Shown one piece after another: positions 53,646 through 64,000 of a stretch of 64,000 bases of DNA (positions are counted from its first letter, which is position 1; every line of letters begins with the position of its first letter). The stretch comes from Bacillota bacterium (GTDB lineage: Bacteria > Bacillota > Limnochordia > Darwinibacteriales > Darwinibacteriaceae). A program made the translations under genes and the position numbers. A model generated the notes under the pieces. That model saw only the letters and a program-made list of their open reading frames with translations, did no database searches and was not told where the DNA came from. The stretch spans positions 1 to 64,000 of the forward strand of contig DUPN01000050.1 in assembly GCA_012838305.1 (NCBI GenBank), given 5' to 3'.

Positions 53646-54638
53646 TTATTGTACACTTGGATCGGTGGGAACACGTAACAGATCGCCAACTTGGAGGCTG
53701 TTAGGATTGGAAATACCATTCTCCTCGGCAATCAGCCGATACAGACTGGGGTCCCCCAACAACTCTCCCGCAATGGACCACAAATTGTCCCCGCGCTTCA
53801 CAACATATTCCACATAGCGAGGTACCGTTGGCGGCGGAGCAATGGTGGTTGTTTCCCGCGCTGGGGCTGCGGTCTCAGAATCCTCAGTTCCTGGTGCAGG
53901 AGATTCCCTGCGAGGAGCGCTTTCCGGCTGCACAGGCTGCATGGTAACCACAGGATCTGGCTCCATGGCGGTCTGGGTCAGCGGCTGCGGCGGAGGTTCC
54001 GGCTGGAAGTACATGTCCCGAATAATGGAGTAGCCTGCTGTACCGCCCAGGATCAGCAAGAACACAATCAACACCGCCACGACCATTCTCAGCCAAGGAC
54101 TGGGTCGATCCAGGGCAATACCCACTTCATTTTCGGCCATATCCCTCAGCACATAATAGCCGTCTAAACGGCTCCACTCGCCATCGACCACACGATAGGC
54201 CGCCCTTTCACTTCCCTGCGTGTCCATGACATAAGCGACTTGCCAGGGTTTGGGGAAGAAACGTTGGTGTTGCTCCCGATCGAGCTTGGACAGGAAGACG
54301 CCGAATCCTGGATGGGTATGGACCCAGCCAAGGATCTCCTCCCCCGCCTTCAAGGCCATTTGCACAGTCCTGTAATGATCCTGGTTAATCACCAGGCGCG
54401 AAGCATCACTTTTTTGAGGAATGGGCACAAAACGCTCCACCATGAGTTCGTATTGCTCAGCTGACTTGAGCTCTTGCTTTCTTCCAACCAAAAACCCGCC
54501 GTGTTCACCGAGGGAATGGAGATGCGAAAATTGATCGATGGCCAGCATGACTTCCTCGCGAAAAACCAGGCGCGGAAAAGGACCGGCCTTACCCACTAAG
54601 AATCGTCTGGTGGAAAAGGTTATGCGTTCTTTACCCAA
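53646..54638 (-). CDS. JAMM (MPN/JAB) metallopeptidase domain fused to a membrane helix and LysM domain
   Basis: A 330-residue protein of unusual layout. Residues about 20-165 form a JAB/MPN domain with a full zinc-peptidase motif: Glu45 in GEHGGFLVG, His107 and His109, Ser117 and Asp120 in HTHPGFGVFLSKLD (HxHP, six residues, S, two residues, D). A membrane helix lies at about 184-206. After a Pro-rich linker (about 210-278), residues 283-327 are a LysM domain (YVVKRGDNLWSIAGELLGDPSLYRLIAEENGI). The expected topology is JAMM inside and LysM outside, bound to peptidoglycan, though no signal peptide excludes other orientations. JAMM enzymes cut isopeptide or peptide bonds; the substrate is unknown. 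Confidence 0.82.
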   Translation of the reverse strand: MGKERITFSTRRFLVGKAGPFPRLVFREEVMLAIDQFSHLHSLGEHGGFLVGRKQELKSAEQYELMVERFVPIPQKSDASRLVINQDHYRTVQMALKAGEEILGWVHTHPGFGVFLSKLDREQHQRFFPKPWQVAYVMDTQGSERAAYRVVDGEWSRLDGYYVLRDMAENEVGIALDRPSPWLRMVVAVLIVFLLILGGTAGYSIIRDMYFQPEPPPQPLTQTAMEPDPVVTMQPVQPESAPRRESPAPGTEDSETAAPARETTTIAPPPTVPRYVEYVVKRGDNLWSIAGELLGDPSLYRLIAEENGISNPNSLQVGDLLRVPTDPSVQ

Positions 54639-54649
54639 GGCACTCCCCC

Positions 54650-55573
54650 CTAAAATATGCTGAAGTCGAGAACGTCTGACAAACGTCGCAACATGCTGAT
54701 GCCCACCACGCTATTGCCCTTACGATCCAGGGCAGGTCCATAGGTGGCCAGGCCGTACTGTCCGGGAACCACGCCCAAAATCCCACCGGAAATTCCACTC
54801 TTGGCGGGAATCCCCACCTGGATGGCGAACTCCCCGGACCCATTATACATACCGCAAGTGACCATAAAGGTAGACACTAGACGAACGGCATTGGCAGAGA
54901 CAATGGGGGTACCGGCTCCATTTATACCTTTCGCAGCCAAGAACATGCCTATGCGGGCAAGGTCCGCACAATTTACTAAAATGGAGCATTGGCGAAAGTA
55001 CAGATCAAGGACTTCTTCTACATCACCTTCCAGGCCGTTGATATCTTTCAGGAAGTAGGCTAACGCACGATTGCGATGGCCCGTCTCCTTTTCTGACAAA
55101 TAAACCGCTTCGTCAATTTCTATCGGCCGATCAAGGATGCTTTCCAGGAGCCCAGAAATCAGAGAGAAGCGCTCCTCCACGGAAGCGCCTGGAATGAGAG
55201 AGCAAACGGCAATCGCCCCCGCGTTAATCATGGGATTCAGGGGCTTCTGCTCCGACGTCTCCAGCTTGACAATGCTGTTAAAGGAGTCCCCGGTTGGTTC
55301 AGAACCAACTTTGGCAAAGACCACCTCGACGCCGCGCCGCTCCAAGGCCACCAACAGGCTAAAGACCTTAGAGATACTCTGGAGCGTAAAATTCTGTCGC
55401 GTATCCCCAGCTTCAAAAAGCCCCCTCGCGGTCATCATGGCTACTCCTGCCATCTGGGGGTCAGCCTTCTTCAACTCCGGTATATAGCTGGGTAATTGAC
55501 CGCGCTCTGCATGCTTGCGGCATTCCTGCACTACCTCATTCAAAAGCCCGCTGTAGTCAAAGACAGAACTCAC
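54650..55573 (-). CDS. glsA: Glutaminase (serine-dependent, GlsA type)
   Basis: A 307-residue enzyme that hydrolyses glutamine to glutamate and ammonia; length equals the usual bacterial enzyme. The beta-lactamase-like fold motifs are visible: FTLQSISKVFSLLVAL near residue 62 with the catalytic Ser-x-x-Lys, NPMINAGAIAVCSLI near 113, and the conserved Tyr and Asn positions in FRQCSILVNCADLARIGMFLAAKG and KSGISGGILGVVPGQYGLATYGPALD. Start at the GTG at 55573, seven bases after GGAGGTAG; the open frame upstream has no family match. It lies 11 bases before the JAMM-LysM gene on the same strand. Confidence 0.93.
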   Translation of the reverse strand: MSSVFDYSGLLNEVVQECRKHAERGQLPSYIPELKKADPQMAGVAMMTARGLFEAGDTRQNFTLQSISKVFSLLVALERRGVEVVFAKVGSEPTGDSFNSIVKLETSEQKPLNPMINAGAIAVCSLIPGASVEERFSLISGLLESILDRPIEIDEAVYLSEKETGHRNRALAYFLKDINGLEGDVEEVLDLYFRQCSILVNCADLARIGMFLAAKGINGAGTPIVSANAVRLVSTFMVTCGMYNGSGEFAIQVGIPAKSGISGGILGVVPGQYGLATYGPALDRKGNSVVGISMLRRLSDVLDFSIF

Positions 55574-55622
55574 GTCTCTACCTCCAATACAGAACCCATG
55601 AGAATCGGCAAAGAGATAGACC

Positions 55623-56819
55623 CTAGGCAGGGTCGTTAAGGGCGCTCCAGACACGAATGGTATCCTTCCCTGCCTCCTTTGCTTGATACATGGCCTGGTC
55701 TGCAAACAAGAGCAGTTGGTGCTTATCTTTGGCATCTTGAGGCGCCGAAGAAATACCGATCGATACGGTAATAGGCTTAGTCCAAACGGTCCCCTGGAGG
55801 GATTCTAGATTAGTCACGATCCGCTGGGCTACGCGCTGTGCACCGTCACCGGACATATCCCTGAGCAGCACAACAAACTCGTCACCGCCGTAGCGAATGA
55901 CCCTATCACCCGATCGGATGCTACTATTAACTGTTTCTACCAACTTCTTAAGGACTTTATCGCCTTCGCAATGCCCATAGGTATTGTTGTAATCAGAAAA
56001 ATCGTCAACATCAATGAAAAGCAGGGATGTCGCCTCCTGGGACGGTTCCCCCAGCCAACTGGTTAAGTAGCGGAAATTGTAGGCTCCAGTCATCTCGTCA
56101 ACAACCAGTTCTTCCTCCAGTTCCTGCCGGCGGGCCCGCTCACTGCTGACTTCCGCCGCAGCCTTGAGCAGTCCCGACAGATTCAGTAGTAACAGAGAAA
56201 AGGCCAAAATACCCCAAAGTCCATAGCTGATGCCAAAAAACGTGAAGATGACCCCAATGAATGCGTTACTCAAATTGCTGTAGAAATTGGGCCACCCCAG
56301 CTCTCGGATCTGGTCAAACCAGGTGACTCCCCTCCAGATGGAAACCAGGAGGCAGACTAGGGCTATGTTGGCAAAAATATAGGCTAAGATACCCCCTGAC
56401 AGAGCCAGAACGAAGCCCAACCCTGTCGTGCCAAACGTCCTGCTAAAAAGTTGAAGGGTAATGGAACCCAAGAAGGTGCACAGGGCAAATTGGGCGGCGT
56501 TAAACATCGTCCGCTGCCACTCCTTTTTATGCCTGACACCGTCATAGATACCCCCCAGCACCGAAATGGCCATGGCCGGAGTTGGACCGCAGAAATACAT
56601 GAGGGGCAGCACAGCAGCGGTACTCAAAGAATATTCAATACGATCTCCTATCCGCACCACAACGGTCTGCAGATAGAGCATCAAAGCACCAAGTATAAGC
56701 ATAAAGGGCCAGTTGGCCCAATCCGGGTTTTGATAAAAGGCAATCCCCACAACAACGGTGATAACTGCTATCACATAGATGGCCGCGTAAAATAACCTTT
56801 CTGATCCTTTAGGCTCCAA
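55623..56819 (-). CDS. Membrane diguanylate cyclase (GGDEF)
   Basis: A 398-residue protein. Residues about 10-225 contain seven or so membrane helices resembling a MASE-like sensor. A short coiled-coil (AAEVSSERARRQELEEELVVDE) leads to the GGDEF domain (about 240-395): DEMTGAYNFRYL, LLFIDVDDFSDYNNTYGH, and the active-site RYGGDEFVVLL. An RSGD inhibitory (I-site) motif lies exactly five residues before GGDEF, so product feedback is likely. It should make c-di-GMP in response to an unknown membrane signal. The start is a TTG after GGGGGTG; an ATG further inside is not better placed. No EAL domain or partner is next to it. Confidence 0.88.
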   Translation of the reverse strand: MEPKGSERLFYAAIYVIAVITVVVGIAFYQNPDWANWPFMLILGALMLYLQTVVVRIGDRIEYSLSTAAVLPLMYFCGPTPAMAISVLGGIYDGVRHKKEWQRTMFNAAQFALCTFLGSITLQLFSRTFGTTGLGFVLALSGGILAYIFANIALVCLLVSIWRGVTWFDQIRELGWPNFYSNLSNAFIGVIFTFFGISYGLWGILAFSLLLLNLSGLLKAAAEVSSERARRQELEEELVVDEMTGAYNFRYLTSWLGEPSQEATSLLFIDVDDFSDYNNTYGHCEGDKVLKKLVETVNSSIRSGDRVIRYGGDEFVVLLRDMSGDGAQRVAQRIVTNLESLQGTVWTKPITVSIGISSAPQDAKDKHQLLLFADQAMYQAKEAGKDTIRVWSALNDPA

Positions 56820-56895
56820 GTAAGCACCCCCCCGGGCAACGCTTTACTAATTATGGTATTTCTGTGTTAATCAGCAATGTCCTGCCAGATCTGGT

Positions 56896-57504
56896 TTACT
56901 TCGTTAAAAAAGGCTTTTTCTGCGAGGAGTCATCAACAAATTGGAGGATTGACTGTAAGATCTCGCCTCTTCCCTGACCTGTTTGTGCGGAAAACAAAAG
57001 TGGTGCTGTGCCCAGCGAGTCACGGATGATCTTGGTCTGGCGTCCATACTGCCCCCGGCTGATCTTGTCCAGCTTCGTGGCAATCAGGACATAGGGCATG
57101 TCCATGGTCTGCAGCCACTGGCTCATGGTCTGATCATCTGCGGTGGGCGTATGTCGCACATCAACTAGGTGCAAGACGCCAACCAAATTGGGGCGGCCCA
57201 TGAGGTAGGTCTCAATCATGGGTCTCCATTTTTTGCGGACCGACTCGGGCACCTTAGCAAACCCGTAACCGGGCAGATCGACCAAACAAATCGTGTCCAC
57301 CCGGTAAAAGTTCAAGGTCTGGGTGCGTCCAGGCTGATTGGATGTACGGGCAAACTTCTTTCTGTTAACGAGAGTATTAATGAGAGATGACTTGCCAACG
57401 TTGGAACGACCCACCAGAGCGATTTCCTTGCGATCATGGACGGGATAGCCCTTAGGGTCCACTGCGCTGGTGAGAAACTCGGCGTTATGCAGATTCAAGC
57501 TCAT
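56896..57504 (-). CDS. engB: Ribosome biogenesis GTPase EngB (YsxC)
   Basis: A 202-residue TrmE-Era-EngA-like GTPase needed for 50S ribosome assembly. G1 is [12 protein letters not shown] (about residue 32), G2 region [15 protein letters not shown]3 DLPGYGFA, G4 TKLDKIS and G5 FSAQTGQGR. The start is the ATG at 57504, which overlaps the lon stop codon (ATGA) and has GAGAGG upstream, so it is translationally coupled to lon, a common order in Firmicutes. Confidence 0.95.
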   Translation of the reverse strand: MSLNLHNAEFLTSAVDPKGYPVHDRKEIALVGRSNVGKSSLINTLVNRKKFARTSNQPGRTQTLNFYRVDTICLVDLPGYGFAKVPESVRKKWRPMIETYLMGRPNLVGVLHLVDVRHTPTADDQTMSQWLQTMDMPYVLIATKLDKISRGQYGRQTKIIRDSLGTAPLLFSAQTGQGRGEILQSILQFVDDSSQKKPFLTK

Positions 57505-59909
57505 GTCCTCTCTCCCATCCACGGTTCACCCCCGGCGGGAAGATTCGGTAGCATGAAGGGCAAAGGACCCTCGCTCTCCGCGACCGGATACAAGGCATGA
57601 CCGAGGACCTCATCCATGTGTTCAACCAAGGAGATCTGCAACTTGCCCAACACAGAACTTGGGATTTCTTCCAAGTCTTTTTCGTTATCCACAGGAAGCA
57701 GAACATGGGTGATGCCCGCGCGGTGAGCGGCCAAAAGCTTTTCCTTTACACCGCCGATGGGCAGCACTCTGCCGCGCAGCGTGATCTCGCCTGTCATGGA
57801 CAATTCATGTCGTACGGGGCGATTGGTGAGCGCGCTGGCTAAGGCTGTGGCTATGGTGATCCCAGCAGAGGGGCCGTCTTTTGGAATAGCACCCTCAGGA
57901 ATGTGCATGTGGATATCACATCTCTCATGGAACTTGGGATCGATACCCAGTTCCGCAGCCCTAGACCTGAGGTAGCTCAGGGCGGCCTGGGCCGATTCAC
58001 GCATCACTTCACCGAGTTTTCCGGTGAGAGTCAACTTCCCTTTACCATCGACCACTGTCACCTCAATAGAGAGGATCTCCCCACCCACCGTGGTAAAGGC
58101 CAGACCTGTGGCGACTCCCACCTTGTCTTCCGTATTGGCTTGGCTCTGATGGTAGCGGGGGATGCCCAGGTACTTGTGCACGTTGCTCACAGTAACGCGG
58201 GCACTTTGGGTTTGTCCCTTCACAATTTCTGTAGCCACCTTACGGCATACAGTGCCCAAACGCCGCTCTAAGGTGCGAACCCCGGCTTCTTTGGTGTATT
58301 CATGAATAATCCTGTAAATGGTGTTATCGGAGATTTGCAGCTGCTCCGGTGTCAAACCATTGCTCTTAAGCTGTTTAGGCCAGAGATGCCGCCTGGCGAT
58401 CTCAAACTTCTCATATTCGGTGTAACCGGGAATCTCGATCACTTCCATTCTGTCCCGCAAGGGAGGGGGAATGGAGTGCAAGACATTGGCTGTGGTGATG
58501 AAGAGGATCTCGGAAAGATCAAAGGGAACCTCGAGATAATGATCGCCGAAGCGATGATTCTGCTCCGGATCAAGCACCTCTAAGAGGGCGGAGGCAGGAT
58601 CACCCCGGAAATCGGATGCCAGTTTGTCCACTTCGTCCAGGACAATGACGGGGTTAAGGCTGCCCACAGTCTTCAGAGTCTGGATGATTCGACCAGGCAT
58701 CGATCCAATGTAGGTGCGGCGATGCCCTCGGATCTCCGCCTCGTCCCGCACACCCCCCAATGACAGACGGGAGAAATTGCGGTTCAAAGCAGTGCCCACA
58801 GACTGGGCCAGCGATGTCTTGCCCACTCCAGGGGGACCAACAAGACACAGAATCGGTCCCTTCGAGGACTTCGTCAGTTGCCGAACAGCCAAAAACTCCA
58901 GGATTCGCTCCTTCACCTTGTCCAAGCCAAAGTGATCCCGATCGAGAAGTTCCTCCGCGACATTAAGATCCAATCGATCCTTGGTCCGTTTGGACCAGGG
59001 CAATGCGAGCATCCAATCGATATAATTGCGGACAACAGTGGCCTCCGCGGCCATGGGAGCCATACGTTCTAGCCGATGGATCTCATGAAGAACCTTAGCT
59101 TTAGCCTCTTTCGGAAGTTTGGCCTTTTCCAATTTATCTTTTAGTTCATCAATCTCGGTGGAGCCCCGTTCGTCCCGCTCACCGAGCTCCATTTGGATGG
59201 CTTTGATCTGCTCCCGCAGGTAGTACTCCCGTTGCGCCTTCTCCATCTGTTTACGCACGCGCTGCTGAATATTTTTCTCCATGCTCAGGATTTCACCCTC
59301 GCGGTAGAGCAAACCTAAAATAGCCTCCAGCCGTTTATCGACGGGAAATATCTCCAGCAGCCGTTGTTTCTCCTTGAAAGCTACGTTCAACTGGCTGGCA
59401 ATTGTATCCGCGAAACGGTGAACATCCTCAATACTGCTCACCGTCAATAATACCTCGGCCGGTATTTTCTTGCCAAGGCGCACATACTTTTCAAACTCCT
59501 CACGCACAATGCGCATTAACGCCTCGCGCTCGTAACGATCCATCTCTCCGACTGTTTCAGGAACAGGTGTTACAAAGGCCTCGTAATAGCCTTCAGCATC
59601 ATCAATATGCTCCAAGTTTACTCTGGAGATACCCTCCACTAAAACCCGGATCTGACCTTCTGGCACTTTGAGCAGCTGTTTCACCTCGCACAAAGTACCG
59701 ACATCATAAATATCTTCAGGCTGCGGATCCTCCGTAGCCACCAGATGCTGAGCCGCCAAAACAATACGGCCGTCCCTGAGCATAGTCTGCTCAACGGCTT
59801 CGATGGAGCGGACACGCCCCACCTCAAGCGGCGTTACCATGTAGGGAAACACCAGAGTTCCACGGAGAGGTAGCAACGGATAAGTTTGGGACTTAATTGG
59901 TTGTACCAT
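57501..59909 (-). CDS. lon: ATP-dependent protease Lon
   Basis: An 802-residue homohexameric AAA+ serine protease. The N-terminal substrate-binding LAN domain covers about residues 8-205; the AAA+ module has Walker [15 protein letters not shown] near 350 and Walker [12 protein letters not shown]; the protease domain has the catalytic Ser in [14 protein letters not shown] (about 680) and the Lys in [14 protein letters not shown]. The ATG at 59909, five bases after GGGGGTG, is preferred over the one 11 codons earlier, which overlaps that site. It lies in the usual tig-clpP-clpX-lonB-lon-engB order. Confidence 0.95.
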   Translation of the reverse strand: MVQPIKSQTYPLLPLRGTLVFPYMVTPLEVGRVRSIEAVEQTMLRDGRIVLAAQHLVATEDPQPEDIYDVGTLCEVKQLLKVPEGQIRVLVEGISRVNLEHIDDAEGYYEAFVTPVPETVGEMDRYEREALMRIVREEFEKYVRLGKKIPAEVLLTVSSIEDVHRFADTIASQLNVAFKEKQRLLEIFPVDKRLEAILGLLYREGEILSMEKNIQQRVRKQMEKAQREYYLREQIKAIQMELGERDERGSTEIDELKDKLEKAKLPKEAKAKVLHEIHRLERMAPMAAEATVVRNYIDWMLALPWSKRTKDRLDLNVAEELLDRDHFGLDKVKERILEFLAVRQLTKSSKGPILCLVGPPGVGKTSLAQSVGTALNRNFSRLSLGGVRDEAEIRGHRRTYIGSMPGRIIQTLKTVGSLNPVIVLDEVDKLASDFRGDPASALLEVLDPEQNHRFGDHYLEVPFDLSEILFITTANVLHSIPPPLRDRMEVIEIPGYTEYEKFEIARRHLWPKQLKSNGLTPEQLQISDNTIYRIIHEYTKEAGVRTLERRLGTVCRKVATEIVKGQTQSARVTVSNVHKYLGIPRYHQSQANTEDKVGVATGLAFTTVGGEILSIEVTVVDGKGKLTLTGKLGEVMRESAQAALSYLRSRAAELGIDPKFHERCDIHMHIPEGAIPKDGPSAGITIATALASALTNRPVRHELSMTGEITLRGRVLPIGGVKEKLLAAHRAGITHVLLPVDNEKDLEEIPSSVLGKLQISLVEHMDEVLGHALYPVAESEGPLPFMLPNLPAGGEPWMGERT

Positions 59910-59961
59910 TTCTACACCCCCATAGTATCGTTCTATGTCCATTGTATCATAGTTTGGAAAA

Positions 59962-61665
59962 TCAGGGAATTATCCCCGAAGAGATTTTAGGAGACGCTCC
60001 CAATAAGCCATGAGTGTTGAGGGCTGTGAAGGGAACGTGACTTTGCCCCTCGCCGGCCTCCAAAAGTGCATGCTCCAGCACTTCAGAGATCTTCTTCACG
60101 GGCACAATCTCGATCCCGGGTATCGTGGCCAAAATGTCCTGCCAGTTCGCTGCGGGAATGAGCACCTTGGTGATCCCCTCTTCCGCTGCAGCTCTGACCT
60201 TAGGTACAATCCCACCAACAGCCTTAACCCAGCCATGAATCGTCACTTCCCCCGTCATGGCCACATGACTGGTGACCGGCCGGTTGGTTAAAGCCGACGT
60301 TACAGCTGTGACCATGCTAACTCCTGCCGAAGGACCGTCAACGGGAACTCCGCCTGGGAAATTAATATGGATGTCATAGTCTTGGGGATTCAGCCCCAGA
60401 CAGGCTTTGAGCACCGTAAAGACATTGTCGACTGAGCAGCGAGCCTGGGAGCGGCGGCGCATCGTGCGTCCCTGCCTTCCGAACTCCTCTTCTTCCATCA
60501 CCCCCGTCACCTGCATACGTCCCTGGTTTGGTCCAACCAGGATGGCGGTGGCTTCTACCTCGATCACGGTTCCAATATTCGGTCCGTACATGGCCAGACC
60601 ATTGACCACCCCTACTGTGGGATCCTGGCGAATTTCGCTCTGCGGTCGAGGCGCATACTGCCCGCAGTTGAGTACCCATTCAATATCGGCTTTGGCAATA
60701 CTGCTGCGACCATCCGTGGTCACCACTCCGGCAGCGATTTGGACAATGTTCACCGCGTCACGGCCATTGCTGGCAAAACGCTTGATTTCGCCCAGGGCCT
60801 CAGGATCCAGGGGGTATTGGATCCTCTTGGCGGCATTGTCAGCGATAACTCCAATCTCTTCGGGACTTAGATTGCGAAAGAATACCTCCAGGCAACGGGA
60901 GCGCAGTGCTGGCGGAAGATCTGAGGCCAGACGGGTTGTGGCACCTATCAGCCGAAAGTCCGCAGGCAAGCCATGTTCGAAAATCTCACGAATGTGTGCC
61001 GGGATATTATGATCTTCCGAGGAGTAGTAGGCGCTGTCCAGGAACACTTTGCGATCTTCCAGCACCTTCAGGAGCTTATTGAGCTGAATGGGATGGAGTT
61101 CCCCGATTTCATCAATGAAGAGCACTCCGCCATGGGCCTTGGTCACCGCTCCAGGCTTTGGTTGAGGGATTCCGGCCACCCCTAAGGGGCCTGCCCCCTG
61201 GTAAATGGGATCATGAACCGAACCCAGTAGAGGATCTGCGATGCCGCGCTCGTCAAAACGGGCGGTTGTTGCGTCGACTTCGACAAAGACCGCATCACGT
61301 TGAAAAGGAGACAAGGGATTGGACTTGGCCTCCTCCAGCACAACCCGGGCCGCGGCAGTCTTGCCCACACCTGGAGGGCCGTAAACAATGACGTGCTGGG
61401 GATTGGGTCCGCACAAGGCAGCCCTTAACGCCTTCAGCCCATCGTCCTGCCCAATGATCTCCTGAAAATCCCTGGGTCTTGTTAATTCTGACAGCGGCTC
61501 GGTAAGGCGAATGGCCTTCAGCCTTGCCAGCTTATCCATCTCCTTTCTGGACTCCCGATCAACAGCAGATTTCGTACCTTGCTGCTGCCGTAGGAGATTC
61601 CAGAAATAGAGGCCAATGACGATAGCAAAAAACAGATTGATCAATCCGAGGATACCCATGATCAC
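59962..61665 (-). CDS. lonB: ATP-dependent protease LonB (Firmicute sporulation type)
   Basis: A 567-residue membrane-anchored Lon paralogue without the LAN domain. Helix at about residues 3-22, AAA+ domain with Walker [16 protein letters not shown] near 94 and Walker [15 protein letters not shown], then the protease domain with [14 protein letters not shown] (catalytic Ser) and [14 protein letters not shown] (catalytic Lys). In Bacillus subtilis LonB is expressed in the forespore. The start is a GTG at 61665 just after GAGGAG; an ATG two codons later is possible. It sits between clpX and lon, its usual place. Confidence 0.93.
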   Translation of the reverse strand: MIMGILGLINLFFAIVIGLYFWNLLRQQQGTKSAVDRESRKEMDKLARLKAIRLTEPLSELTRPRDFQEIIGQDDGLKALRAALCGPNPQHVIVYGPPGVGKTAAARVVLEEAKSNPLSPFQRDAVFVEVDATTARFDERGIADPLLGSVHDPIYQGAGPLGVAGIPQPKPGAVTKAHGGVLFIDEIGELHPIQLNKLLKVLEDRKVFLDSAYYSSEDHNIPAHIREIFEHGLPADFRLIGATTRLASDLPPALRSRCLEVFFRNLSPEEIGVIADNAAKRIQYPLDPEALGEIKRFASNGRDAVNIVQIAAGVVTTDGRSSIAKADIEWVLNCGQYAPRPQSEIRQDPTVGVVNGLAMYGPNIGTVIEVEATAILVGPNQGRMQVTGVMEEEEFGRQGRTMRRRSQARCSVDNVFTVLKACLGLNPQDYDIHINFPGGVPVDGPSAGVSMVTAVTSALTNRPVTSHVAMTGEVTIHGWVKAVGGIVPKVRAAAEEGITKVLIPAANWQDILATIPGIEIVPVKKISEVLEHALLEAGEGQSHVPFTALNTHGLLGASPKISSGIIP

Positions 61666-61708
61666 TTCACTCCTCTCCGAGACTCACACTCTATTATGCC
61701 CGGGGAGA

Positions 61709-61745
61709 AGAAAAAGGATAAGCCGGAACAAATCCGACTTATCCT
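61709..61745 (-). terminator. Intrinsic terminator between clpX and lonB
   Basis: On the minus strand, AGGATAAGTCGG and CCGGCTTATCCT (one mismatch) form a stem with a seven-base loop, followed by TTTTTC. It ends the tig-clpP-clpX transcript and makes lonB a separate unit. Confidence 0.85.
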
Positions 61746-61769
61746 GAAGTTGACCATTTGGTTTGCACC

Positions 61770-63032
61770 TTAGGCGCTCTCTTCTTTGCCTTTGCCCTTT
61801 GCTTTGCTGCGAACAATCAAGGGCTGTTCTGCTTTCTCCACCGAGGCCAGGGTAATCACGCACTTGGACACATGTTCTTCGGTAGGTACATTATACATCA
61901 CATCGAGCATAATTCCCTCCACAACCGTGCGTAGACCCCGAGCTCCGGTCTTTTGTTCCAAAGCCTTATCTGCAATCATACGCAACGCTTCGGGTTCAAA
62001 CTCCAGCGCCACCCCATCCATATGCAAAAGCTTCTGGAATTGCTTGACCAGAGCGTTCTTGGGTTCGGTCAAAATCCGCACTAAGGCATCGGCATCTAGG
62101 GCATCTAGAGTGCACACCACGGGCACACGACCAATGAACTCCGGGATGAGACCGTAGCGCAGCAGATCTTCCGGCATGGTCTGGCGCAAAATGTCGCCAA
62201 GCTTTTTCTCTTCCCGGGTAAGAACTTCGGCACCAAAACCAATGTTCTTGTGCCCAATTCTTCTCTCAATAATCTTCTCCAACCCGTCAAAGGCACCACC
62301 GCAAATGAACAGAATGTTCGTGGTGTCGATCTGGATAAATTCTTGATGGGGGTGCTTGCGTCCACCCTGAGGGGGAACAGAGGCCACTGTGCCTTCTAGG
62401 ATTTTTAGCAGCGCCTGCTGCACGCCTTCTCCAGATACGTCCCTGGTGATGGATGGATTTTCCGATTTGCGGGCGATTTTGTCAATCTCATCGACATAGA
62501 TGATGCCCCGCTCGGCGCGTTCCACATCATAGTCCGCGGCCTGAATCAGCTTCAGCAAAATGTTCTCCACGTCTTCTCCCACATAGCCTGCCTCCGTTAG
62601 ACTCGTGGCATCGGCGATGGCAAAAGGTACGTTGAGAATGCGAGCCAAGGTCTGCGCCAAGAAGGTCTTGCCGCTCCCGGTGGGCCCCAGCATGAGGATG
62701 TTACTTTTTTGAAGCTCAACATCATCCGCTTTTTCATTGCTGTTGATCCGTTTATAGTGATTATAGACGGCCACAGCCAAGGCCTTTTTGGCCTCGTCCT
62801 GGCCAATCACGTACTCATCTAAAGCTTCCCGAATTTCCTTGGGCTTGGGAACGCTGTCCAGTTCAATATCATGTTCTTCGGTGAACTCTTCCTCGATGAT
62901 TTCGTTGCAGAGCTCTATACATTCATCACAAATGTAGACCCCTGGTCCGGCGATGAGCTTCTTTACCTGCTCCTGCATTTTCCCGCAAAAGGAACATTTC
63001 AACTGTCCTTTTTCATCGCCAAATTTGAACAT
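61770..63032 (-). CDS. clpX: ATP-dependent Clp protease ATP-binding subunit ClpX
   Basis: A 420-residue AAA+ unfoldase that feeds substrates to ClpP. N-terminal zinc domain with CSFCGK at 13-18 and CDEC at 35-38; Walker [14 protein letters not shown] near 115; Walker [13 protein letters not shown]; the ClpP-contacting IGF loop is visible as KNIGFGAEV near 265; and a C-terminal small domain with sensor [12 protein letters not shown]. Length is standard. It follows clpP with a 20-base gap and is followed by a terminator. Confidence 0.96.
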   Translation of the reverse strand: MFKFGDEKGQLKCSFCGKMQEQVKKLIAGPGVYICDECIELCNEIIEEEFTEEHDIELDSVPKPKEIREALDEYVIGQDEAKKALAVAVYNHYKRINSNEKADDVELQKSNILMLGPTGSGKTFLAQTLARILNVPFAIADATSLTEAGYVGEDVENILLKLIQAADYDVERAERGIIYVDEIDKIARKSENPSITRDVSGEGVQQALLKILEGTVASVPPQGGRKHPHQEFIQIDTTNILFICGGAFDGLEKIIERRIGHKNIGFGAEVLTREEKKLGDILRQTMPEDLLRYGLIPEFIGRVPVVCTLDALDADALVRILTEPKNALVKQFQKLLHMDGVALEFEPEALRMIADKALEQKTGARGLRTVVEGIMLDVMYNVPTEEHVSKCVITLASVEKAEQPLIVRSKAKGKGKEESA

Positions 63033-63052
63033 CCAATCACCTCACTCGTCGC

Positions 63053-63658
63053 TTACGACTGTTCGTCTTTGCTCCCGCTCTTCGTGAGCACGCCATCGAT
63101 CAACCCGTACTCCCTGGCGCTCTGCGCTGACATATAATAATCTCGATCTGTGTCCTGTTCGATCCTCTCTAGAGGTTGGCCTGTATGGTGTTGCAGGATC
63201 TTGTTGGCCTTGTTTTTCAAGAGCAGGATCTCTTTCGCCTGAATTTCGATTTGGCTGGCCTGCCCCTGTGCACCACCTAAGGGCTGGTGAATCATGATGC
63301 GCGAATTGGGCAACGCAAAGCGTTTGCCCTCAGCCCCGGCGGCCAGGAGTAAGGCGGCCATACTAGCGGCCATACCAACACAAATTGTGGAGACATCCGC
63401 CTTGATGTACTGCATCGTGTCGTAAATCGCCAATCCCGAATAGATTACCCCTCCAGGGCTGTTGATATACAGGTTAATGTCTTTGTCAGGATCCTCTGAC
63501 TCTAAGAACAGAAGTTGGGCAATGATCAGATTGGCCACATGATCGTCAATGGGACCGCCAATGAAAATAATGCGATCCTTAAGGAGCCGGGAGTAAATGT
63601 CAAAAGCCCGTTCTCCTCTATTTGTCTGCTCTACAACCATTGGGATTAAAACACTCAA
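63053..63658 (-). CDS. clpP: ATP-dependent Clp protease proteolytic subunit ClpP
   Basis: A 201-residue serine protease forming a tetradecamer. The catalytic triad is clear: Ser in [16 protein letters not shown], His in [10 protein letters not shown], and Asp in [21 protein letters not shown] is the conserved handle-region motif. The start chosen is the TTG at 63658 ([20 protein letters not shown]), which lines up with the usual ClpP beginning and follows GGGAG; the open frame further upstream overlaps tig and has no family match. It is cotranscribed with tig upstream and clpX downstream. Confidence 0.95.
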   Translation of the reverse strand: MSVLIPMVVEQTNRGERAFDIYSRLLKDRIIFIGGPIDDHVANLIIAQLLFLESEDPDKDINLYINSPGGVIYSGLAIYDTMQYIKADVSTICVGMAASMAALLLAAGAEGKRFALPNSRIMIHQPLGGAQGQASQIEIQAKEILLLKNKANKILQHHTGQPLERIEQDTDRDYYMSAQSAREYGLIDGVLTKSGSKDEQS

Positions 63659-63686
63659 TCCTCTCCCGCCTTTCCGTATCCAAGTT

Positions 63687-64000
63687 TTATTCTTGCTCTG
63701 CCGCCTCCGAAGGAGCGTCCACTTCGGTAATCTCGGCGTGATCAACGATAAGCTGGATCGTCTTTGTTCTGCCGATGGTATGCTCAATAGCTTCCCGTTG
63801 GCTTTCCCAGTATTCACGCATTCTTCCCTCTACTTCAGGGGTGAGCTCACCGCCGTGACTCAGATATTCCTGAATCTTCTCATTCACTTCTTCACCACTG
63901 ACAGTAATACCTTCTTGTTCCCGGATGGCCTCGAGGATTAGGTCATGCATGATCCAGGTCTTGGCCACGGGCTCAAAGGACGCCCTGATTTCCTCCCGGC
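63687..64000 (-). CDS. tig: Trigger factor, C-terminal end (truncated by window edge)
   Basis: The last 104 residues of the ribosome-associated chaperone trigger factor. The helical C-terminal domain reads [36 protein letters not shown], a pattern typical of trigger factor, and ends with an acidic tail ([13 protein letters not shown]). Its place immediately before clpP and clpX supports this. The rest of the gene lies beyond position 64000. The tail is only 28 bases from the clpP start. Confidence 0.9.
   Translation of the reverse strand, partial: REEIRASFEPVAKTWIMHDLILEAIREQEGITVSGEEVNEKIQEYLSHGGELTPEVEGRMREYWESQREAIEHTIGRTKTIQLIVDHAEITEVDAPSEAAEQE

Noticed and set aside
55574..55735. Extension of glutaminase by 54 residues
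   Set aside because: No homology expected there; the GTG at 55573 has a good ribosome site and gives the standard length.
63659..63817. Extension of clpP upstream
   Set aside because: It overlaps the end of tig in another frame, and ClpP homologues begin near the TTG at 63658.

Overview
The window is a chromosomal segment of a Bacillota (Firmicutes) bacterium of moderate GC. Firmicute markers visible in it are the engB-lon-lonB-clpX-clpP-tig block, a Veg protein, a T-box leader before thrS, a c-di-AMP (ydaO-type) riboswitch, a SleB/CwlJ-type cortex hydrolase and NupNOPQ-like transporters. It also carries signs of an outer membrane: a secreted beta-barrel-like protein ending in Phe, a LolA-like periplasmic carrier, and a LolD/FtsX-type ABC transporter in one run of genes. 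That combination suggests a diderm Firmicute such as a Limnochordia-type lineage; this is inference from gene content. I saw no transposase, prophage, CRISPR array, rRNA or tRNA gene, so the window reads as core genome.

Layout. 1-3246 (minus): a truncated Cache-type sensor, RocB-like M20 peptidase, a coiled-coil protein and a DsrE-like protein. 3290-4216: a palindrome-rich promoter region and a two-gene unit (DUF6530-like and a degenerate GIY-YIG protein). 4361-6216: ECF sigma factor, membrane anti-sigma candidate and a secreted SIMPL protein. 6290-17680 (minus): two complete ABC importers of the nucleoside/sugar type, one with a DUF3798 binding protein and one NupNOPQ-like, separated by an ABC exporter. 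17785-24919: rtcB with a PHP phosphatase, a polysaccharide deacetylase, an acetyltransferase, a DUF3006 protein with a secreted ComEC-type metallo-beta-lactamase/HhH protein, and a MecA_N-type penicillin-binding protein.

25064-35189: promoter, c-di-AMP riboswitch and terminator leading into veg; an HD hydrolase; feoAB; pyruvate:ferredoxin oxidoreductase; a cortex-hydrolase-like protein; deoD; diaminopimelate decarboxylase. 35175-36515: msrA and a methyltransferase. 36512-44999 (minus): an apparent eight-gene run from one good sigma-A promoter: LolD-like ATPase, two FtsX-type permeases, LolA-like carrier, barrel protein, exported cyclophilin, GH130 phosphorylase and Fe-dependent alcohol dehydrogenase. 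45194-53023: an orphan NuoL/MrpD-like proton-channel subunit, a C69 dipeptidase, aroB-aroA, and T-box-thrS, where the ThrRS lacks its TGS domain. 53092-56819: an unknown protein, a JAMM-TM-LysM fusion, glutaminase and a membrane diguanylate cyclase. 56896-64000: engB, lon, lonB, clpX, clpP and the end of tig.

The most unusual items are the envelope-transport run at 36512-44999, the c-di-AMP riboswitch placed directly before veg, the JAMM-TM-LysM protein, the nested palindromes at 3290-3380, and a DUF3006 reading frame that appears to need a non-standard (ATT) start coupled to the upstream stop codon.
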